Below are positions 51,834 through 60,565 of a stretch of DNA of 64,000 nt, one piece after another. The position numbers and the translations under genes were made by a program. The stretch is taken from assembly GCA_036403815.1 (NCBI GenBank), contig DASWQH010000036.1:310001-374000 (forward strand), read 5' to 3'. The stretch comes from JACVRN01 sp036403815. Lineage in GTDB: Bacteria > Acidobacteriota > Blastocatellia > Pyrinomonadales > Pyrinomonadaceae. The notes under the pieces were generated by a model. The model was not told where the DNA came from and did not search any database. It saw only the letters and a program-made list of their open reading frames with translations. Positions within the stretch are counted from its first letter, which is position 1. Every line of letters starts with the position of its first letter.

Positions 51834-54383
51834 TTGCTAACTGCTTCCGCCCTCGAAGCGCGCCCGCGCGACCTTCGGTATTCAAACGCGAGCCTCTGGG
51901 TAATCAGCCTCTGCTTTATCTTCTCCGGCGCAACCGGATTGATTTACGAAGTCCTGTGGGCGCGTATGCTTGGCCTGGTCTTCGGCGCGACGACGTTTGC
52001 CATCAGCACTGTGCTGGCGGCATTCATGGGCGGCCTTGCGCTGGGGAGTGCGGCGGCGGGGCGTATGGGGGCGAAGATAAAGCGCCCGCTTCGCGCTTAC
52101 GGCTTGATTGAGATAGCCATTGCCCTGTATGCGCTCGCCGTGCCGTTCCTGTTCGGCCTAATTGACAATCTTTATGCGCTCATCTGGACGGAGTTCCGTC
52201 CGGGCTTCTATGCCTTCAGCCTGTGGCGCTTCGTGCTGTCGTGCGCCGCGCTGCTCATCCCGACCGCTTTGATGGGAGCGACCTTGCCGGTGCTCTCTGC
52301 TGCGCTCCTCTTACGCTCGCGCTCCGCCTCTTCAAATGCTGTCGCGCGCCTTTACACCTGCAATCTGGGCGGCGCAATCCTGGGCACGCTCGCAGCCGGT
52401 TTCATACTGCTTCCGCTCGTCGGCTTAAGAGCCACCATCTGGACGGCTGCCCTCATCAACATCATCGTCGGCATCGTAGCCATCATCGCAGACCGTAGCG
52501 AAACCAAGACGGCTGCGCTCCAAGATAAAGCCGCTGCGTCCATACGGCGCGATGCGAGAGAGTTGCAGGCAACTGAAAGCGAGAGCGCTGAAAGGGAAGA
52601 GCTTGAAGAAGCGCCGGAGCGTGCGAGCGAACGCGTGCAGGCAGGACGCAAGAGATTCTGGCTCCTGTGTGCAGCCGTTTCCGGCTTCGTCACCATCAGC
52701 ACGCAGGTCGCATGGACACGCGTGCTGACGATGATTATAGGCTCAAGCACGTACGCCTTCAGCCTCGTCGTCGCGCTCTTTCTGCTGGGACTTGCGCTCG
52801 GCGCATACATCGTCGGGCGCACGCGTCTACAGGCAAGGCTGCGCCCGGCGCTCGTGGTTGTAGAGCTTCTGACGGGCGCGAGTATTCTATTGAGCATCTG
52901 GTTCATTAACAGAGCGCCGGGGCTTCTCTTTTATCAGGGCACGCGGCTGGGCATTAACTCCTGGACGGGCTTGCTCGCGCTGCAAGGAGCAATCGCGGCG
53001 CTCATAGTCCTGGTGCCCGCTGTGTTGATGGGTATGGTGATGCCGCTGGTGCTCGTCTGGGCGGAGCACGCGCGGGTCGCATCCGTTCGCATGGTCGGGC
53101 GCAGTTACGCCGTCAACACACTGGGCGCAATTGCGGGCGCATTTCTGACGGGCTTTCTGTTTATCCCGAAAATCGGCACGCGATTTACAATCCTGTTCGC
53201 AGGCTGGCTCTGTCTAATCGTCGCGGGACTTGCTTACAAGCCTTTGCGCGGGAGCGCGGACACGCTTCTCTTGCGGCGAATCTTAACCATCACTGCGGCC
53301 ACAGTGCTTCCTCTCTTCCTGTTCCGCTTCGTGCCGCGTCTCAACAGCGCAGACCTCTCCATAGGCGTTTATGATCGACTGGCGCGCGGGCTTGCTCATT
53401 CACAGGGAAGCGCCGCCGGAGGCGAAGGCAAAGTCTTCAGCCCGCAGACGAATCGTGTACTGATGTACGAGGAAGGGCCGACGGCGACCGTGACCGTGCG
53501 AGAGGATTGGGGCATCACGTCTATGGCGATTAACGGTCGCACGAATGCCTCGGATAATTTCGCTGCGGACGGCGACATGGCAACACAGGTCATGGTAGGA
53601 CAGTTGCCGCTACTGATTGCACCGCGCACGGAGAATGCTTTGATTGTCGGCTACGCTTCGGGCGTCAGCGTCGGCTCTATGCTGCAATCCGAGCTTCGCA
53701 CGCTCGAATGCGTAGAGCTTGAGCCGGTGACGGTCAAAGCCGCCGAGCTGTTTTTCGAGCACGTCAACAATCGCCCGACTAAAGACCCCAGACTTCGCTT
53801 AATCATAGACGATGCGCGAACCTATCTTCGCGTAGTGCCCACACAGTACGACATCATCGTCAGCGAGCCGAGCCATCCGTGGGTGCCGGGCGTAGCTAAT
53901 CTCTTCACGCAAGAGTTTTTCGAGTTGGGTCGTGCAAGGCTGCGTGAAGAAGGAGTCTTCGTCCAGTGGGTGCAGATTTACCAGCTTTCGACGGACAGCC
54001 TGCGCTCTGTGCTGGCGACTTACCAGAGCATCTTCCCGCACGTCATGATGTTTCGCGTCGGCGGCGCGACCGAGGGTAAGGATTTGATTCTGGTCGGCAG
54101 CCGCACTCCTCTCTCGCTCAACATGGTCGAAGAGCGTATGCGAGATGCACGCATTCAAGCGGAGCTTGCACGCATAGGCATTCGTGAGAAGCGGGATGTA
54201 GAAGCGTGGTACGTCTGCAACGAAGCGGAGCTTGCCCCGGCTGTAGCCGGTGCGCCAATCAACACGGACGACAACATGCGCATCGAAAATCGCGCCCCGC
54301 GCGAAGCCTTCCTGCCTTTGATGAAAGCCAACTCCGCGTGGATAGAGAAGCTCGCGGCGGAAGCTAGCAGCAAGCAGCAATGA
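51834..54383 (+). CDS. Fused MFS-like transporter / spermidine-synthase-like protein
   Basis: Protein of 849 residues from a TTG start with GAGG upstream. The first half (1-510) has about 12-14 membrane helices (LIYEVLWARMLGLVFGATT onward). A charged cytoplasmic loop rich in Glu/Ala (about 225-275) lies between the two bundles. The last 300 residues form a spermidine-synthase-like Rossmann domain (ALIVGYASGVSVGSMLQ, then EPSHPWVPGVANLFTQEFF). Such fusions are widespread, but whether they make polyamines is unproven. No speD or speA is adjacent. Confidence 0.88.
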   Translation: MLTASALEARPRDLRYSNASLWVISLCFIFSGATGLIYEVLWARMLGLVFGATTFAISTVLAAFMGGLALGSAAAGRMGAKIKRPLRAYGLIEIAIALYALAVPFLFGLIDNLYALIWTEFRPGFYAFSLWRFVLSCAALLIPTALMGATLPVLSAALLLRSRSASSNAVARLYTCNLGGAILGTLAAGFILLPLVGLRATIWTAALINIIVGIVAIIADRSETKTAALQDKAAASIRRDARELQATESESAEREELEEAPERASERVQAGRKRFWLLCAAVSGFVTISTQVAWTRVLTMIIGSSTYAFSLVVALFLLGLALGAYIVGRTRLQARLRPALVVVELLTGASILLSIWFINRAPGLLFYQGTRLGINSWTGLLALQGAIAALIVLVPAVLMGMVMPLVLVWAEHARVASVRMVGRSYAVNTLGAIAGAFLTGFLFIPKIGTRFTILFAGWLCLIVAGLAYKPLRGSADTLLLRRILTITAATVLPLFLFRFVPRLNSADLSIGVYDRLARGLAHSQGSAAGGEGKVFSPQTNRVLMYEEGPTATVTVREDWGITSMAINGRTNASDNFAADGDMATQVMVGQLPLLIAPRTENALIVGYASGVSVGSMLQSELRTLECVELEPVTVKAAELFFEHVNNRPTKDPRLRLIIDDARTYLRVVPTQYDIIVSEPSHPWVPGVANLFTQEFFELGRARLREEGVFVQWVQIYQLSTDSLRSVLATYQSIFPHVMMFRVGGATEGKDLILVGSRTPLSLNMVEERMRDARIQAELARIGIREKRDVEAWYVCNEAELAPAVAGAPINTDDNMRIENRAPREAFLPLMKANSAWIEKLAAEASSKQQ

Positions 54384-54404
54384 GAAGAATGCCAGCCGTT
54401 TCAA

Positions 54405-54604
54405 GCCCCTGTAGGGGCGAAAGATTGTAGCCCACGGCGCAAGCCGTGGGGATGATGCTAATAAAAAGTAGAAGCCCCGGCAGGGGCGAAAGAAATTTCG
54501 CGTTGAGAATCTTTCGCCCCTTTCAGGGGCTTTCTCTTCTTTTTCGTTACCGATTACCCACGGCTTGCGCCGTGGGCTACATTCTATCGCCCCTTTCAGG
54601 GGCT
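54405..54604. repeat. Composite agcccctgtaggggc palindromic element
   Basis: Outer agcccctgtaggggcg and its complement, then tagcccacggcgcaagccgt, and an inner gccccggcaggggcg hairpin with the loop aaatttcgcgttgagaa. It has the same order of parts as the element at 24124-24394, without the 19 bp end repeats. It lies between two convergent genes. Confidence 0.8.
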
Positions 54605-54642
54605 AAAGAACTTGCTAATGCCCAAATTCTTCCGGCCAGGCT

Positions 54643-56094
54643 TTATCGCAGGGCTTTGATTATCTCGTCGGCTGCGCGTTCGCCGCCGCGAATGCAGTCC
54701 GGTAGCCCTGCGCCGTGATAAGCGTTGCCCGCCAGTTGAAGTGTGCCGAGCGCGTAGACCCTCTGCTTGATGCGCGCGACTCTCTCCAGGTGCCCGATCA
54801 TGTACTGCGCCATAGAGCGCGGCCATTTCTCGACCACGGAAAAAAGAGGCGGCCTTTCGATTCCCAGTAGCTCGCGCAAATCCTGAAGCACGCGCCGGGT
54901 CATCTCTTCTTCGTCAAGCGCGAACATTTCCGGCTGCAGCGCGCCGCCGACGAAGGCACGTAATAAAGCATGGCCTTCCGGCGCGCGTCCTTTGAATTTC
55001 ACGCTCGTGAAAGTGCAGGCGAGGATGGTGCGTCGCTCATTGAACGGCACGACGAAGCCGAAGCCGTCCAGAGGGTGCGGGATGTCCTCGCGTCGCCAGC
55101 CGAAGTTAATCGTTGCAGTCGAAGCGTAGGGAATCGCTTCAAGCTCGGAAGCCAGTTGCGTATCCACATCGCCGAGGAGCGCGCCCGCAGCATAACCTGG
55201 AAGCGCAAGGCAGACCGCACCGGCCCGAATCGTTTCCACGTCAGTTTGAATCGCCCACTCTTTCTTCTCTTTGTCGAACGAGATTCGCTCGACACACGTG
55301 TTGAGGCGCAGCGCACCATCCGGCAAGCGCGCGGCAAGAGTGTCCGAGAGCAACTGCATGCCTTCATCGAAAGAGAGAAAGAGGCTGTAGCGTGCGCCGC
55401 TAGTGCTTTTCATCTCCTCGCGGCTCACTTTGCGCCGCCCCGTCCACATAGCCCAGATAAGGCTGCGATGCCTGCGCTCCATTTCAAGGAAGCGCGGCAT
55501 GGTGGCCTTCAGACTCAACTTCTCTGGGTCAGCCGTGTAGATGCCGCCGACCATCGGCTGCGCCATGCGCTCAAGAGCTTCACGCCCGAAGCGGCGACGC
55601 ACGAACTCCGCCAGACTCTCGTCCGTAGAGCCATTCGCGCTCGTGCGACGCGGCAATATCAGCTCCAGAGCCATACGCGCTTTCCCGCGCCAACTGAAAA
55701 TTTTTGAGGTGGCGAACGGCCAGAGACGCGACGGCGCTAAAAGCTGAAAGCCTTCGGGGACGGGAAGCAGTCTTCCTTTACGCACTATGAAACTGCGGCG
55801 ATGCGTGGGATTGGTTTGAATCAGACGCGGCTCAAGGCCAATGCGACGGGCAAGCTCAAGGGCTTCCGGCTTCTCTGAGATGAAAGAATCCGGCCCGGTC
55901 TCAAGCAGGAACTCATCCTGCCTGCGCGTCCTGATAGTGCCTCCGACACGGGATGAACGCTCAAGCAGCAGCACTTCAAGAGAGGTGTTTGAAGTTTCCC
56001 GGCTACGCTCTATGAAGCGATGCGCTGCGGCAAGGCCGCTGATTCCGCCGCCAATGACGACTACCCTGCGAAACTTTTTCCCTTCGCTATGCAT
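54643..56094 (-). CDS. hemY: Protoporphyrinogen/coproporphyrinogen oxidase, HemY type
   Basis: FAD enzyme of 483 residues that removes six electrons from protoporphyrinogen IX or coproporphyrinogen III. The FAD motif is VVVIGGGISGLAAAHRFIE, with RVGGTIRTRRQ and ETGPDSFI typical of the family. The C terminus reads LAGNAYHGAGLPDCIRGGERA. It ends the minus-strand group hemE, hemH, epimerase, hemY. Which porphyrinogen it uses depends on whether a coproheme decarboxylase exists elsewhere. ATG start. Confidence 0.92.
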   Translation of the reverse strand: MHSEGKKFRRVVVIGGGISGLAAAHRFIERSRETSNTSLEVLLLERSSRVGGTIRTRRQDEFLLETGPDSFISEKPEALELARRIGLEPRLIQTNPTHRRSFIVRKGRLLPVPEGFQLLAPSRLWPFATSKIFSWRGKARMALELILPRRTSANGSTDESLAEFVRRRFGREALERMAQPMVGGIYTADPEKLSLKATMPRFLEMERRHRSLIWAMWTGRRKVSREEMKSTSGARYSLFLSFDEGMQLLSDTLAARLPDGALRLNTCVERISFDKEKKEWAIQTDVETIRAGAVCLALPGYAAGALLGDVDTQLASELEAIPYASTATINFGWRREDIPHPLDGFGFVVPFNERRTILACTFTSVKFKGRAPEGHALLRAFVGGALQPEMFALDEEEMTRRVLQDLRELLGIERPPLFSVVEKWPRSMAQYMIGHLERVARIKQRVYALGTLQLAGNAYHGAGLPDCIRGGERAADEIIKALR

Positions 56095-56132
56095 TTCAAA
56101 AATTCTTTAATGCGGATATAAGATAAAGAGAA

Positions 56133-56213
56133 TCAACCACGAATCCACACGAATCCACACGAACGAAAAATATGTCTCTTTCCGTGTTGCTTCGTGTGGG
56201 TTCGTGGTTAATC
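56133..56213. repeat. aaccacgaatccacacgaa hairpin
   Basis: Tandem aaccacgaatccacacgaat words, a loop with tatgtctctttccg, then ttcgtgtgggttcgtggtta. It is related to 51611-51711. It lies between the hemY start and the epimerase stop. Confidence 0.78.
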
Positions 56214-56270
56214 AGTTCTTCTGCTAATCATCTGTTCAGACGAAAGCGAGTCCGCTATGTAACTTCTAAA

Positions 56271-57314
56271 TCACGCTTCTTTAGTTTTAACTTCCTTCCA
56301 TGCTCTAAGCAGCCGTCGCTCCTTTTCAGGCTCAAGACCCGCGTGGCGTACAGCATCACTCGAACGCTTGGAATCCCATGCGAGAGTATCCAGAATGGTC
56401 TCTGCCAATGGACGAAATTTCAAGCCTGCCCGGATTGCTTTGTCGCAGTTGGTTGCTTGAAAACCCGCCCTCTCATATCTCTTTGGAATCCACAAAGGCA
56501 TCTCCGTCCAGGGCTTCACCTCTAACTCAAGCAGAAACTCGTCGCTCACCCAGGTAAACGAAGCATCGCTTCCAGTGGCAGCGCGGCACTCTTCCAATAG
56601 CTTACTCATAGCCAACCTGTAATCCGGCCCCGTGACGTTGTACGTGCCCGTCTCTACACTCTCAAGCATGTGCATGACCCACTCCGCCACGTCCCTGACA
56701 TCGACGAACTGCTTCGGGCGGTCAGGCTCGCCCGGTGCCAGCACTTCGCCCCCGCGCGCCACACGGCTCGGCCAGTAGGTGAAACGGTCGCTGTAATCAT
56801 GAGGGCCTACGATTAGCCCTACGCGAACGTTGACGGCGCGTCCCTGCATGACGCGCTCAGCCTCTTCTTCGCAGAGCGCTTTCAGTCCTCCGTAAGCTTC
56901 GCCGTAGTTGACCGCGATAATCGGGCCTGTTGGAACAATCTCTTCCGCGTCCTTCAACTGTTCGGCTGTAATCTGGTTGACGGGAGTTGACTCGTCAACC
57001 TGCGATGCTTCTGAATCGGAATAGACGGAGATGCTTGAGATGAAGACGTAGCGATCAACGGCGTCTTTCAAAGCTTCAGCAGATGCGCGCACAACTCCCG
57101 GCACATAACCACAAGTGTCAATCACGGCATCCCAGCGGCGGCCACGCAGCGCGCTCAAGTCTCCACGCCGGTCACCGCGCAGGCTTTCGACTTGCGGGAA
57201 TAGCTCAGGATGACGACCGCGATTAAAGAGCGTGACACGATGCCCGTGCTCCGTGGCCGTCTCGACCATTTGACGACCCAAAAAAACCGTTCCGCCCAGA
57301 ATCAAGATATTCAA
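56271..57314 (-). CDS. NAD-dependent epimerase/dehydratase family protein
   Basis: SDR-fold protein of 347 residues. The N-terminal nucleotide motif is ILILGGTVFLGRQMVETA. The YxxxK active-site-like pair is in YGEAYGGLK, and SSISVYSD carries the serine. It resembles the extended SDR group with chloroplast 41 kDa-type relatives and UDP-sugar enzymes; the substrate is unknown. A TTG start has GAGGAG at good spacing. It is inserted within the heme gene group, without an obvious link to heme. Confidence 0.85.
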   Translation of the reverse strand: MNILILGGTVFLGRQMVETATEHGHRVTLFNRGRHPELFPQVESLRGDRRGDLSALRGRRWDAVIDTCGYVPGVVRASAEALKDAVDRYVFISSISVYSDSEASQVDESTPVNQITAEQLKDAEEIVPTGPIIAVNYGEAYGGLKALCEEEAERVMQGRAVNVRVGLIVGPHDYSDRFTYWPSRVARGGEVLAPGEPDRPKQFVDVRDVAEWVMHMLESVETGTYNVTGPDYRLAMSKLLEECRAATGSDASFTWVSDEFLLELEVKPWTEMPLWIPKRYERAGFQATNCDKAIRAGLKFRPLAETILDTLAWDSKRSSDAVRHAGLEPEKERRLLRAWKEVKTKEA

Positions 57315-57337
57315 GATGCGCGCTCCTCAGCGTTATT

Positions 57338-57471
57338 GTAGGGGCAGGGCTAGTCCCTGCCCGTATCAGCGAAGCTGATAATCAAGTGTCGTGACGTTTC
57401 AAGATTGAATCTATCTCATCTTGATAATCGCTCTGACGAGCGATACGGGCAGGGACTAGCCCTGCCCCTAC
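57338..57471. repeat. MITE-like element family C, copy 3
   Basis: Near-complete reverse complement of 38538-38673, with both internal hairpins and the core caagattgaatctatctca. The hemH stop codon (TAG at 57468-57470 on the minus strand) lies inside its right terminal arm. Confidence 0.88.
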
Positions 57472-58517
57472 AAGATAGCAGGTCGCATCAATCCCGGAAG
57501 ACAGCAATCAGACGGGAAGGCACAGGCTTTTACTCCGCGTGTGCCTGAGAATCGCGGAGTGGCTCTTTCATCCGTGCGCTCAAGAATAAGCTCTCGAATC
57601 ATCTTGATGAAAGATGGGTGCGTGCCTGCGGTCGCTGCTCTTATCATGTTAATGCCAAGCTCTTCGGCAAGCTGACGCGCCTCCGTGTCCAGATCATAAA
57701 GCACCTCCATGTGATCGGAGATGAAGCCTATGGGCGAGACGACCAGATAGCTCGCGCTAGCGTCCTTCAACTCTCTGAGATAATCGCAGATGTCCGGCTC
57801 AAGCCAGGGTTGTGTGGGCAGGCCACTGCGGCTCTGAAAGACCAGCCGCCACTTTTCATGACCGGCGGCTTCGGCCACAAGGCGCGAGGCTTCCAAAAGC
57901 TGCGCTTCATAATCGGAGTTGTCGGCCATAGTCTTGGGGATACTGTGCGCGGTAAAGACAAGCTGTGCATCTGGTCTTCGCTCAGCCGGAATCTGCTCGA
58001 AGGCTGCGCGGACATGCTCTACATTCGCTTCTATGAAGCCCGGATGATTGTAGAAGACACGCAGCTTCTCTATGCGCGGCGCACGCTCGCCAACTTCCGC
58101 ACGCGCTCGCTCTATATTTTCCATGTACTGGCGGCAACTGGAATAAGAGCTGTAAGCGGAAGTGACGAAACAGAGCGCGTTCCTGATTCCATCCGATGCC
58201 ATACGTCGAACAGTATCGGTGAGCATAGGATGCCAGTTGCGATTGCCCCGGTAGACCGGGAGACGCAGGCCGTTCTCCGCCAGTTCCTTTTCGAGCGCGG
58301 TGATTAAGGCTCGGTTCTGCGCGTTGATGGGGCTTACGCCGCCGAACATCTCGTAATGATGCGCAACTTCCAGCATACGCTCGCGCGGCACATTGCGCCC
58401 GCGCAGCACGTTTTCCAGAAACGGCATCACTTCATCTATCCCCTCCGGCCCGCCGAAGGAGAGGATTAAGATTGCATCAAAAGCCTGGAGTCTGGAGTCT
58501 GGAGTCTGGAGTCTCAT
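57468..58517 (-). CDS. hemH: Ferrochelatase (protoheme or coproporphyrin type)
   Basis: Protein of 349 residues that inserts Fe2+ into a porphyrin. Signature stretches are ILSFGGPEGIDEVMPFLENV, the catalytic histidine in FTAHSIPKTM, and VSPIGFISDHMEVLYDLD with the acidic metal path. The C terminus has C-x6-C-C (CAFPSDCC), comparable to the [2Fe-2S] ligands of actinobacterial-type ferrochelatases. The ATG lies inside a ctggagtct repeat, so the first dozen residues (MRLQTPDSRLQ) are repeat-derived. No other start fits. The stop is in a second element. Confidence 0.9.
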   Translation of the reverse strand: MRLQTPDSRLQAFDAILILSFGGPEGIDEVMPFLENVLRGRNVPRERMLEVAHHYEMFGGVSPINAQNRALITALEKELAENGLRLPVYRGNRNWHPMLTDTVRRMASDGIRNALCFVTSAYSSYSSCRQYMENIERARAEVGERAPRIEKLRVFYNHPGFIEANVEHVRAAFEQIPAERRPDAQLVFTAHSIPKTMADNSDYEAQLLEASRLVAEAAGHEKWRLVFQSRSGLPTQPWLEPDICDYLRELKDASASYLVVSPIGFISDHMEVLYDLDTEARQLAEELGINMIRAATAGTHPSFIKMIRELILERTDERATPRFSGTRGVKACAFPSDCCLPGLMRPAIL

Positions 58518-58604
58518 AGTTTTGAATTACGAACTTGTATGTATTCGAACCTCCTGACAATAACCAACCTCTGACTCCAGACTCTAGACTTTAGACTCCA
58601 GACT
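58486..58604. repeat. ctggagt-word hairpin between hemE and hemH
   Basis: The left arm has four tandem ctggagt words (58486-58514). The right arm has complementary gactccagact words (58573-58604) with a 58 nt loop. Read in the gene direction, the right arm codes the last residues and TAG of hemE, and the left arm provides the ATG context and first residues of hemH. Confidence 0.85.
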
Positions 58605-59660
58605 TAATTCGTGTACGGCTTCGACGAGCGCGATGACGTTATCGACGGGCGTTTCGGGCAGAATGCCGTGACCAAGATTGAAGATATGGCCGGGGCGTCC
58701 CCGTGCTTGATCCAAAATTCGCTTGGCCTGTGCGCGTATGAAATCAGCATCGGCGAACAGGGCTATAGGATCAAGATTGCCCATGACGGCAACGTCTCCA
58801 AGCCTTCGCCATTCTTCGTCCAACTGAACGCGCCAGTCCAGACCAATGACATCGCCTCCGGCTTCGCGCATCAACTCCAGAAGTGTAGCCGTGCCTGTAC
58901 CGAAATGTATGACGGGCGTGCCGGGAGTGATGTTCCGTATAACCTCGCGCGTGTGCGGCAGAACGTATTCGCAGTAATCGTCCGGACTTAAACAGCCGAC
59001 CCAGGAGTCGAAGAGTTGTACGGCTTGCGCGCCCGCTGCAATCTGCGCGTTGAGGTACTTGGAGAGCGCGCGTGCAAGACGCGACATCATCTCGTGCCAT
59101 GCGCCCGTGTCCATGTACATCATGCGCTTGGTGTGTATGTAGTTCTTCGAGCCGCCGCCTTCCGTCATGTAAGAGGCAAGCGTGAAGGGAGCGCCGCTGA
59201 AGCCAATGAGGGGAAGATTTGAGGGCAGGGCATTTCGCGTTAGCCGTATCGCCTCGAAGACGTAAGCGAGGGCATCCACATCCTCTACTTCGCGCAGGCG
59301 CTCTACGTCCGTGCCGCTTCTGACGGGGTTGTGTATGACCGGGCCTTCGCCTTTGGCGAACTCCAGATCAATGCCCATCGGTTCGAGTATCAGAAGAATG
59401 TCTGCGAAGATGATGGCGGCATCAACCTTCAGTCGCTCGGCGGCATAGACCGTCACTTCCGTTGCGACTTCGGGCTTCTTGCACAACTCCAGAAAGGTGT
59501 GGCGCGCGCGCACTTCTCTGTACTCCGGCATGTAGCGCCCCGCCTGACGCATCAGCCAGACGGGCGTGTACGGCACAGGCTCGCGGCGGCAGGCGCGCAT
59601 GAACGGGCTATCATAAAGCGGGTCTGGCGCATGCACGCTCCGTTGCTCTTTTTGACTCAA
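58584..59660 (-). CDS. hemE: Uroporphyrinogen III decarboxylase
   Basis: Enzyme of 358 residues that converts uroporphyrinogen III to coproporphyrinogen III. The active-site region is PVWLMRQAGRYMPEYR (catalytic Arg), followed by IIFADILLILEPMG (Asp) and GFSGAPFTLASYMTEGGGSK. The start is taken at a TTG with GAGAG upstream, giving standard length; an in-frame ATG at 59723 would add 21 residues without family support. The last residues (LSLESKV) and the stop come from the hairpin repeat. It is first of the minus-strand heme group. Confidence 0.93.
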   Translation of the reverse strand: MSQKEQRSVHAPDPLYDSPFMRACRREPVPYTPVWLMRQAGRYMPEYREVRARHTFLELCKKPEVATEVTVYAAERLKVDAAIIFADILLILEPMGIDLEFAKGEGPVIHNPVRSGTDVERLREVEDVDALAYVFEAIRLTRNALPSNLPLIGFSGAPFTLASYMTEGGGSKNYIHTKRMMYMDTGAWHEMMSRLARALSKYLNAQIAAGAQAVQLFDSWVGCLSPDDYCEYVLPHTREVIRNITPGTPVIHFGTGTATLLELMREAGGDVIGLDWRVQLDEEWRRLGDVAVMGNLDPIALFADADFIRAQAKRILDQARGRPGHIFNLGHGILPETPVDNVIALVEAVHELSLESKV

Positions 59661-59910
59661 TTCGATTTCTCTCGTTTCTAATCTCCCTTTTACGGCTCGG
59701 CAGGTGGCCGCTGGATTTCCCAAACACCTGCGCCTGGCGTTATAAAGGGGAGTTTCAGGCTTGCCTGTTCAGACTACAATAGGACGGGGCTTAAGCGCGA
59801 GTGAGCATGCGGCCTGAGCGAGCTTGAGATTTCAACTACTGTAAGGAAAGCGTTCGCATCGCAGGATTTTCGGCGGCAAAAGCGCTATTAGCTGTTTTCC
59901 GCAAAATAAG

Positions 59911-59938
59911 TGTCACAAACCGCCGGGTTGCGGTGTTT
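59911..59938 (+). promoter_or_regulatory. Putative ECF sigma-dependent promoter upstream of the sigma gene
   Basis: tgtcacaaa, 11 bases, cggtgttt. The same two blocks with exactly the same spacing occur at 62587-62614 upstream of the second DUF4097 unit. The position, 55 bases upstream of the sigma ATG, suggests autoregulation. The remaining spacer from 59661 shows no other feature. Confidence 0.68.
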
Positions 59939-59992
59939 ACGCTATGGAAGCAGCAAAAGGCCAGCTTTTCGAGCAGTTGAGAGAAGAACGGG

Positions 59993-60565
59993 ATGAGCGA
60001 ACGAGCTAGAGCGTTGTTAGACTCTGTGCCAAACGAAATCGAGACGACCGCCGCCGCCGGGCTGGGCTTCGATGAAGCCTTCACGCTGCATCACCGCGCT
60101 GTCTTCCGCACAGCCCGCGCCCTGGTGCGCGACACAGGGCTGGCCGAAGACGTGACGCAAGAGGTCTTTCTAAGGTTCTATAAGAACATGGACTCGACGC
60201 CGAAGGATGAGCTTTTGAGAGCCTGGCTCCTGCGCGTGACGATGAACGTGGCGCGTAACACCCTGAGAGGTCAGGGTCGCGCGACGGCTCGCGAAGAGGA
60301 ATACGCCAAACAGGCCGCAGATGACGGCTCATTCACAGCCGAGCCGGAAGTGGATTTCGAGCGCCGCGTACAGATTGAAGAGACGCGCCGCGCTCTTGAA
60401 AAGATTAAGGAGCCTATGCGTAGTTGCTTGCTACTGAAGCAGCAGGGGCTTTCGTACCGCGAGATAGCGGAGACGCTTTCGATTAACGAAGCTAACGTCG
60501 GAAGCCTGATTGCGCGCGGGCGCAAGGAATTTGTCAGGGTGTACGGCAAGATCGGAGGACACTGA
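59993..60565 (+). CDS. ECF-type RNA polymerase sigma factor
   Basis: Protein of 190 residues with sigma region 2 (VRDTGLAEDVTQEVFLRFYK) and region 4 (LLLKQQGLSYREIAETLSI, then NEANVGSLIARGRKEF), separated by an acidic linker. The last base of its stop overlaps the ATG of the anti-sigma gene (TGATG), the classic sigma/anti-sigma arrangement. It probably directs its own operon through the motif at 59911 and the DUF4097 genes through 62587. Confidence 0.93.
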   Translation: MSERARALLDSVPNEIETTAAAGLGFDEAFTLHHRAVFRTARALVRDTGLAEDVTQEVFLRFYKNMDSTPKDELLRAWLLRVTMNVARNTLRGQGRATAREEEYAKQAADDGSFTAEPEVDFERRVQIEETRRALEKIKEPMRSCLLLKQQGLSYREIAETLSINEANVGSLIARGRKEFVRVYGKIGGH

